A DNA stretch of 64,000 nucleotides from Ornithinibacillus contaminans. Lineage in GTDB: Bacteria > Bacillota > Bacilli > Bacillales > Amphibacillaceae. The stretch is taken from the NCBI RefSeq assembly GCF_001038425.2, contig NZ_LDPV02000009.1, positions 1 to 64,000 of the forward strand. The letters are read 5' to 3'. Of the stretch, positions 60,075-64,000 are shown piece by piece (the stretch's first letter is position 1; every line of letters starts with the position of its first letter). The notes under the pieces are model-generated. The model was not told the origin of the DNA and searched no databases. It worked only from the letters and a program-made list of their open reading frames with translations. The position numbers and the translations under genes are program-made.

Positions 60075-60102
60075 ATCATATCAGAACCGTTTTAGAAAAC
60101 AA
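60075..60102 (-). promoter_or_regulatory. Candidate clpX promoter with extended -10
   Basis: Minus strand TTGTTT (60097-60102), 16-nt spacer and TATGAT (60075-60080) preceded by TGA, an extended -10. It lies about 60 nt upstream of the clpX ATG. Confidence 0.5.
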
Positions 60103-60327
60103 AACAATATACTTTTTCAGTTGATATGACTTGTTATGGTGACCGATTAGGATCTCTCTTCATATGCTTCATTCTGTTGATATTTTATGCACAACTCATT
60201 CTATGGATCAATTTTAGTATATGCCACTTCACCACATAAAATTGATCAATATTCTGATGATAAGTCTTTGTTACCTATCATACTAAATATTAAATAAAAA
60301 TACTAAAAATAACCCTTATCTAGGGTG

Positions 60328-60364
60328 AAAAAAACAAGGCACGAATTCCGCACCTTGTTTTTTT
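60328..60364 (-). terminator. Terminator downstream of tig
   Basis: AACAAGG (60333-60339) pairs with CCTTGTT (60353-60359) with T-runs on both sides, 30 nt past the tig stop. Confidence 0.88.
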
Positions 60365-60392
60365 ATTGTATATTGCCTCGTTTTATAACGTA

Positions 60393-61682
60393 TTATGCAA
60401 CTGTTTTGCTATTGTCTACTAAGAAGTCAATTGCTTTACGGAACAATAAATCTTCCTTGATTGCATCTGTATTGCCACCAAGCATTTGCTTTAATTGTTC
60501 TGTATCTGTTCCATACATAGTAGCCATGCTTTCAAGCTCAGCAGTAACATCTTCATCCGTTACTTCTAAGTTTTCAGCTTTCACGATAGCTTCTAGTGTT
60601 AGGTTTGTTTTAACACGTTTTGCAGCATCTTCACGCATTTGCTCTTTTAAAGCAGCCTCATCTTGGCCAGAGAATTGATAGTAAAGATCTAGCGTCATAC
60701 CTTGCATTTGAAGACGTTGTTCAAATTCACGCATCATACGATCAAGCTCAGTTTCAACCATTACATCAGGGATTTCAACTTCCGCATTATCAGATGCTTT
60801 GTTAATTAGATCTTCACGCTTAGCATTATCTGCGCTTTGTTTCTTTTCAGCTTCAAGCTGTTCTTTTTTCTTGTTTTTTAATTCAGCAAGTGTTTCCACT
60901 TCGTCATCTACATCTTTCGCAAATTCATCATCAAGCTCAGGAAGCTCTTTTGATTTTACTTCATGAATTGTTACTTTAAAAGTAGCTTCTTTTCCAGCTA
61001 AATCCTCTGCATGATAATCTTCAGGGAATGTTACTTGAATTTCTGTTTCTACTCCAACTTCTTTCCCAACAAGTTGCTCTTCAAAACCTGGAATAAATTG
61101 ACCAGAGCCAATTTCAAGTGAATGATTTTCACCTTTTCCACCTTCAAAAGCTTCACCGTCTAAGAAACCTTCAAAGTCCATTACAACAGTATCGCCATCG
61201 ACAACAGCGCCTTCTTCTTTTACGACTAATTCAGCGTGACGATCTCTTAATTGCTGTAATTCATTATCAACATCTTCGTCTGTTACAGTAGTATCTAACA
61301 CTTCTACCTCTAGACCTTTGTATTCACCAAGCTTAACTTCTGGCTTAACTGTTACATTAGCCGTAAAGATAAGTGTTTTACCTTTTTCAATTTCTTCGAT
61401 ATCCACATTTGGTTGATCGATTGGCTCAATACCAGTTTCATCGATCGCCTTCACATAAGCATCTGGTAAAACGATATCCACTGCATCTTGGTATAATGCC
61501 TCAATTCCAAAGCGCTTTTCAAAAATCGGACGAGGTATTTTCCCTTTACGGAAACCTGGAATTTGCATTGTTTTTACAACTTTATTGAAGGCTTTATCTA
61601 AAGCAGCATCGAATTCCTCTGCTGAAACTTCAAATGTTAATACTCCTTCATTTCCTTCTTTTAATTCCCATTTTGCTGACAT
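60393..61682 (-). CDS. tig: Trigger factor (ribosome-associated chaperone / PPIase)
   Basis: Trigger factor binds nascent chains at the ribosome exit tunnel. The 429-residue protein has the ribosome-binding signature [13 protein letters not shown] (about 43-55), an FKBP-type PPIase domain (about 160-245, [30 protein letters not shown]) and a helical C-terminal chaperone domain. The gene order tig-clpX is conserved. SD GGAGGG precedes the ATG by 7 nt. Confidence 0.98.
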   Translation of the reverse strand: MSAKWELKEGNEGVLTFEVSAEEFDAALDKAFNKVVKTMQIPGFRKGKIPRPIFEKRFGIEALYQDAVDIVLPDAYVKAIDETGIEPIDQPNVDIEEIEKGKTLIFTANVTVKPEVKLGEYKGLEVEVLDTTVTDEDVDNELQQLRDRHAELVVKEEGAVVDGDTVVMDFEGFLDGEAFEGGKGENHSLEIGSGQFIPGFEEQLVGKEVGVETEIQVTFPEDYHAEDLAGKEATFKVTIHEVKSKELPELDDEFAKDVDDEVETLAELKNKKKEQLEAEKKQSADNAKREDLINKASDNAEVEIPDVMVETELDRMMREFEQRLQMQGMTLDLYYQFSGQDEAALKEQMREDAAKRVKTNLTLEAIVKAENLEVTDEDVTAELESMATMYGTDTEQLKQMLGGNTDAIKEDLLFRKAIDFLVDNSKTVA

Positions 61683-61827
61683 ATAATTCCCTCCATAAAT
61701 CTATTATTTCCATTAACTACTTAAATTCATTAATTAGATTTCAATTTGTGCCTAAATGATTCTATCTATCGTATTTCTCAAATTTGCAACCATCTTATTA
61801 TACCATAATTGCTTACGACTTCAAGCG

Positions 61828-61850
61828 ATAAGCGAAATGTTTCCGCTTAT
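61828..61850 (-). terminator. Hairpin overlapping the stop of the TPR gene
   Basis: ATAAGCG (61828-61834) pairs with CGCTTAT (61844-61850); the stem overlaps the TAA of the upstream gene. The tail has few T, so it is only a possible terminator. Confidence 0.4.
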
Positions 61851-62830
61851 TCATCAATGATAGATAAGTATAGTTGTTCCGCATTTAGAATATCCTCCAA
61901 GTAGCTCTCCACTTCATTATTGATTGAAGGCTGTTCTTCTTCGGATTGAATAAATAATTGATTACTGAGCTGTTGTAATCCCTCAGCTATTAATGCTGCA
62001 TCAATATCAGGTGGCAGGATCGGATAATGAATATAAAAATAACGATATAACAGCTGTTCTAAAAATTGATATAATGTTGGATTCTCTTGTTCTAGCCCGC
62101 TTAAATATTGGAGAATCGTTAAATAAGTAGGGTGCTTTTTAATTTCCACTATCTCTGCCGGATTAATATGAAGCTGCTTCCCTAATTTATGTACATCAAC
62201 TAGATTCGAATAGTTAGTCTCTTGAAGCCATAGAAATATTGCTGTTTTTATCACTGGATGCACATCATGCTTTTTCAATAATGAAATCGCCTGTTTATCT
62301 GGTTCTTTTTTCATTGTACGTAATTGAACCAGCAGTTGCCATTGTTTATTATGATTAGCTTCTGCAACAGCATCCATTAAATCATCGGTATACTTTGAAG
62401 ACTTTTCCTCTGCTATATCGAAATCCATCTTCTCACTCATATCATATAGCTGATGAAATTGCTCCCTCAAGACTAACGGCAATTCATCCGATTCGAGCTC
62501 TTCTTCTATCAATTCCATTAACAAACGATATTTGTTCGTCTGAAACAGAATAGTTAAATACATATGTAAATAATGATAGTAATGCACATCTTCTTTATTG
62601 CGAATGATTTCAGCACACGTATCTTCTGCTTCCTGATAACGACCTAATTCCATTAAACACATCAATTTCCCAATGATAATCTCATGATTTGACACATTGT
62701 AATGGAGTAAGGCTTCCAACTTCTCTAGCGCTTCTTCATATCGCTTGTCTTGCAATGCCTTTAAACTTTCATCCTTAAGTGACATTTCCCATTTCGGAAA
62801 AAGGACGACATTTTCGTTTCCATCCCGCAT
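61847..62830 (-). CDS. ysoA: Tetratricopeptide-repeat protein (YsoA-like)
   Basis: A 327-residue, Leu/Glu-rich, all-helical protein with TPR-like repeats in its N-terminal third (about 18-110; for example DKRYEEALEKLEALLHYN and MELGRYQEAEDTCAEIIRN). The rest is helical and poorly conserved. B. subtilis ysoA, a TPR protein, lies directly upstream of tig, as here. Function is unknown. SD GGAGGG is present. Confidence 0.82.
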   Translation of the reverse strand: MRDGNENVVLFPKWEMSLKDESLKALQDKRYEEALEKLEALLHYNVSNHEIIIGKLMCLMELGRYQEAEDTCAEIIRNKEDVHYYHYLHMYLTILFQTNKYRLLMELIEEELESDELPLVLREQFHQLYDMSEKMDFDIAEEKSSKYTDDLMDAVAEANHNKQWQLLVQLRTMKKEPDKQAISLLKKHDVHPVIKTAIFLWLQETNYSNLVDVHKLGKQLHINPAEIVEIKKHPTYLTILQYLSGLEQENPTLYQFLEQLLYRYFYIHYPILPPDIDAALIAEGLQQLSNQLFIQSEEEQPSINNEVESYLEDILNAEQLYLSIIDE

Positions 62831-62895
62831 GACTTCCCTCCTTTTCCTTTTAGTTTAAACGATTATAAGCGGTTAGATACATTTATTTATCCTAA

Positions 62896-62925
62896 CAAAA
62901 AAGAAACCCAAATGATAGGTTTCTT
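62896..62925 (-). terminator. Terminator downstream of tRNA-Arg
   Basis: AAGAAACC (62901-62908) pairs with GGTTTCTT (62918-62925) and is followed on the minus strand by TTTT-rich sequence, 9 nt past the tRNA 3' end. Confidence 0.88.
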
Positions 62926-62933
62926 GTAGAAAG

Positions 62934-63007
62934 CGTCCCAGGAGAGATTCGAACTCCCGACCGTACGCTTAGAAGGCGTATGCTCTATCCAGCTGAGCTA
63001 CTGGGAC
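62934..63007 (-). tRNA. tRNA-Arg (anticodon TCT)
   Basis: All arms can be folded: acceptor GTCCCAG/CTGGGAC, D-arm GCTC/GAGC, anticodon stem TACGC/GCGTA with loop CTTCTAA, and T-arm GGGAG-TTCGAAT-CTCTC. The discriminator base is G; CCA is not encoded. Anticodon TCT (plus strand 62971-62973) reads AGA and AGG codons. Confidence 0.97.
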
Positions 63008-63355
63008 ATTTACAGTTCCTTATCAGTTAAAACCCAGTCATATCAAGGTTTTACAAAGGTCTAACACAGATTAAGTTTTCCATTTTATGCAAAGTGGGGA
63101 TTAGAACAAATCCCTAACAAAGTTCTATTACCTAGACAACAGGATAACTCAGTCACAAACAGTTATCAAGCTATTTCTTTCCTTTTCCCCATTCTCATAA
63201 CACAGCCACTATTTTCACTAATATTCAATTGATTTACAGTAGTGATTTTATATAGTAGAAAATATAACTTTGTCTGATAAAAACACTGGTCTTGCAGAGA
63301 CATTAGCAGACAAAAAAAGAGGAGCTAATAGCATCAGCTACAGCTCTGGGTATCC
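63008..63355. other. Gap between tRNA-Arg and the unrecognised genes
   Basis: This 348-bp AT-rich stretch must hold the tRNA promoter. It ends in a terminator hairpin (63313-63347). I see no open reading frame and no copy of the tRNA 3' end that would mark an att site within the window. Confidence 0.5.
63313..63347 (-). terminator. Terminator downstream of the 115-residue protein gene
   Basis: GAGCT (63322-63326) pairs with AGCTC (63342-63346), followed on the minus strand by CTCTTTTTTT. Confidence 0.75.
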
Positions 63356-63703
63356 TTACATCCTGTATTCATTTAAAGAGTACATCTTTTCTAATACCTC
63401 AGGCTGACACTCCACCAAGTACATAGCTATGTCATATGCTTCTAAGCTCTCATACCCTGACAGCCTACCAAAGCCTTTTAAAATGGACTTAATCATGTTA
63501 GTAGCTATTCCATGTCCTGCTACTTCTTTAATCTCCTTAGCTGTCATGCCTTTAATATGATGTAGGTACAATATATGTCCTATTCTAAAGCCATTTACCT
63601 GCTCAGAACCTGTATTCTTTGATACAATCCTGTAAGCCATTGGACTCCATTTATCACAAGGCTCTCCACTATTTCTCCATTCATTAAACCTATAGTTAAT
63701 CAT
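63356..63703 (-). CDS. Unrecognised 115-residue protein, possibly from a mobile element
   Basis: The protein has no signal peptide or membrane segment. It has a helical central part with a helix-turn-helix-like stretch (MTAKEIKEVAGHGIATNMIK, about 53-72), which could bind DNA. SD AAGGGAGAGGG precedes the ATG. The gene is flanked by its own strong terminators and by another unrecognised gene in the same direction. It does not fit the conserved backbone. A phage regulatory or small structural role is conceivable but not shown. Confidence 0.6.
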   Translation of the reverse strand: MINYRFNEWRNSGEPCDKWSPMAYRIVSKNTGSEQVNGFRIGHILYLHHIKGMTAKEIKEVAGHGIATNMIKSILKGFGRLSGYESLEAYDIAMYLVECQPEVLEKMYSLNEYRM

Positions 63704-63729
63704 TGCCCTCTCCCTTACCTCAGTAAAAT

Positions 63730-63762
63730 AAAAAAAAGCTGAGCATCTCTGCCCAACCTCAG
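63730..63762 (-). terminator. Terminator downstream of the partial gene at the right edge
   Basis: CTGAG (63739-63743) pairs with CTCAG (63758-63762), followed on the minus strand by TTTTTTT. Confidence 0.7.
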
Positions 63763-63768
63763 TAGTAA

Positions 63769-64000
63769 TTAAATAAAGTTTTTAAACAATGCTATCTTTC
63801 CCTCAGCATCATTGACCTCCTGCTGTAATTTCTTGTAGCTGTCAAGTCTGTTTTGCATATAAGCAAGTCCTGCTGATGTTTTCTTATGCTGAATATCCTT
63901 TTCTAATGCCTTAATAGCTGAATTACATTGACTAGTAAATTTAACTGCATTGTCAATCCCAAACTTCTTAGGATTAATACTGCCCTCTAGTAAACCATTA
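63769..64000 (-). CDS. C-terminal part of an unrecognised coiled-coil-like protein, cut by window edge
   Basis: An open frame from the right edge (first full codon at 63999) to TAA at 63769 gives 76 residues. The sequence is helical and charged (IKALEKDIQHKKTSAGLAY, LDSYKKLQQEVNDAEGKIAL), suggesting a coiled coil. It is followed by a terminator and then by the 115-residue protein gene. It is incomplete at its N-terminus; family unknown. Confidence 0.6.
   Translation of the reverse strand, partial: NGLLEGSINPKKFGIDNAVKFTSQCNSAIKALEKDIQHKKTSAGLAYMQNRLDSYKKLQQEVNDAEGKIALFKNFI

Larger units (their letters stand above)
60015..60392. other. tig-clpX intergenic region
   Basis: This 378-bp AT-rich gap holds the tig terminator (60328-60364) and the clpX promoter (60075-60102). 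I see no reading frame or structured RNA in the part between about 60130 and 60320. Confidence 0.6.

Noticed and set aside
62934-63355. Attachment-site duplication of tRNA-Arg
   Set aside because: No second copy of the T-arm/acceptor sequence was found within the window.

Overview
The window is a chromosomal stretch of a low-GC, spore-forming member of the Bacillaceae. Gene content and order suggest the Oceanobacillus/Virgibacillus side of the family; this is inferred from synteny and AT-rich codon use, not from a database match. Almost everything lies on the minus strand and follows the Bacillus subtilis block that runs from tig down to aspS. Start codons other than ATG are common (about ten TTG and two GTG, each chosen because it follows a good Shine-Dalgarno sequence), as in Bacillus.

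Layout. 1-635: an array of 52-bp direct repeats cut by the left edge, then a 6S RNA gene recognised by its product-RNA template and 5' end. 636-4193: aspS, hisS, a T-box leader and a YrzK-like small protein. 4297-9343 (plus strand): a cell-wall amidase, then a three-gene cassette (transporter plus two M20 amidohydrolases) behind a candidate CcpA site. 9460-18270: dtd, relA, apt, recJ, a LapA-like protein, secDF and comN. 18389-20466 (plus): spoVB and a TIGR04086/YrzE-type membrane protein. 20600-25019: yajC, tgt, queA, DUF2905, ruvB and ruvA. 25142-28476: a YhcN-type spore lipoprotein, nadE, a CotS-like kinase-fold protein and safA. 28676-37477: obg, spo0B, rpmA, prp, rplU with an L21 leader, spoIVFB/spoIVFA, minD/minC and mreD/C/B. 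37718-40928: radC, spoIIB and folC. 40998-42762 (plus): two adjacent RimK-like ATP-grasp ligases. 42796-48205: valS with a T-box, a small membrane protein, ysxE and spoVID. 48387-54619: the complete hemAXCDBL operon for uroporphyrinogen-pathway haem precursors. 54873-62830: a LiaI/LiaF-like membrane protein (plus), engB, lonA, clpX, tig and a YsoA-type TPR protein. 62934-64000: tRNA-Arg(TCT), followed by short genes that do not look like the conserved backbone and may be the edge of a prophage or other element.

Themes. Translation and RNA modification (aspS, hisS, valS, dtd, tgt, queA, ribosomal proteins and the L27-processing protease), sporulation (spoVB, spo0B, spoIVFA/B, spoIIB, safA, spoVID, ysxE, coat-kinase homologue), cell shape and division (mreBCD, minCD), protein export and quality control (secDF, yajC, tig, clpX, lonA), stringent response (relA) and DNA repair (ruvAB, recJ, radC) make up the backbone. 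Compared with B. subtilis as I remember it, lonB, maf, comC and bofC are absent from their usual places.

Most of the window is well-known biology. The parts most worth a second look are the paired ATP-grasp ligases between folC and valS, the M20/transporter cassette, the Fur/PerR-type operator upstream of hemA, the hairpin that buries the recJ ribosome binding site, the 52-bp repeats, and the unrecognised genes beyond the tRNA.
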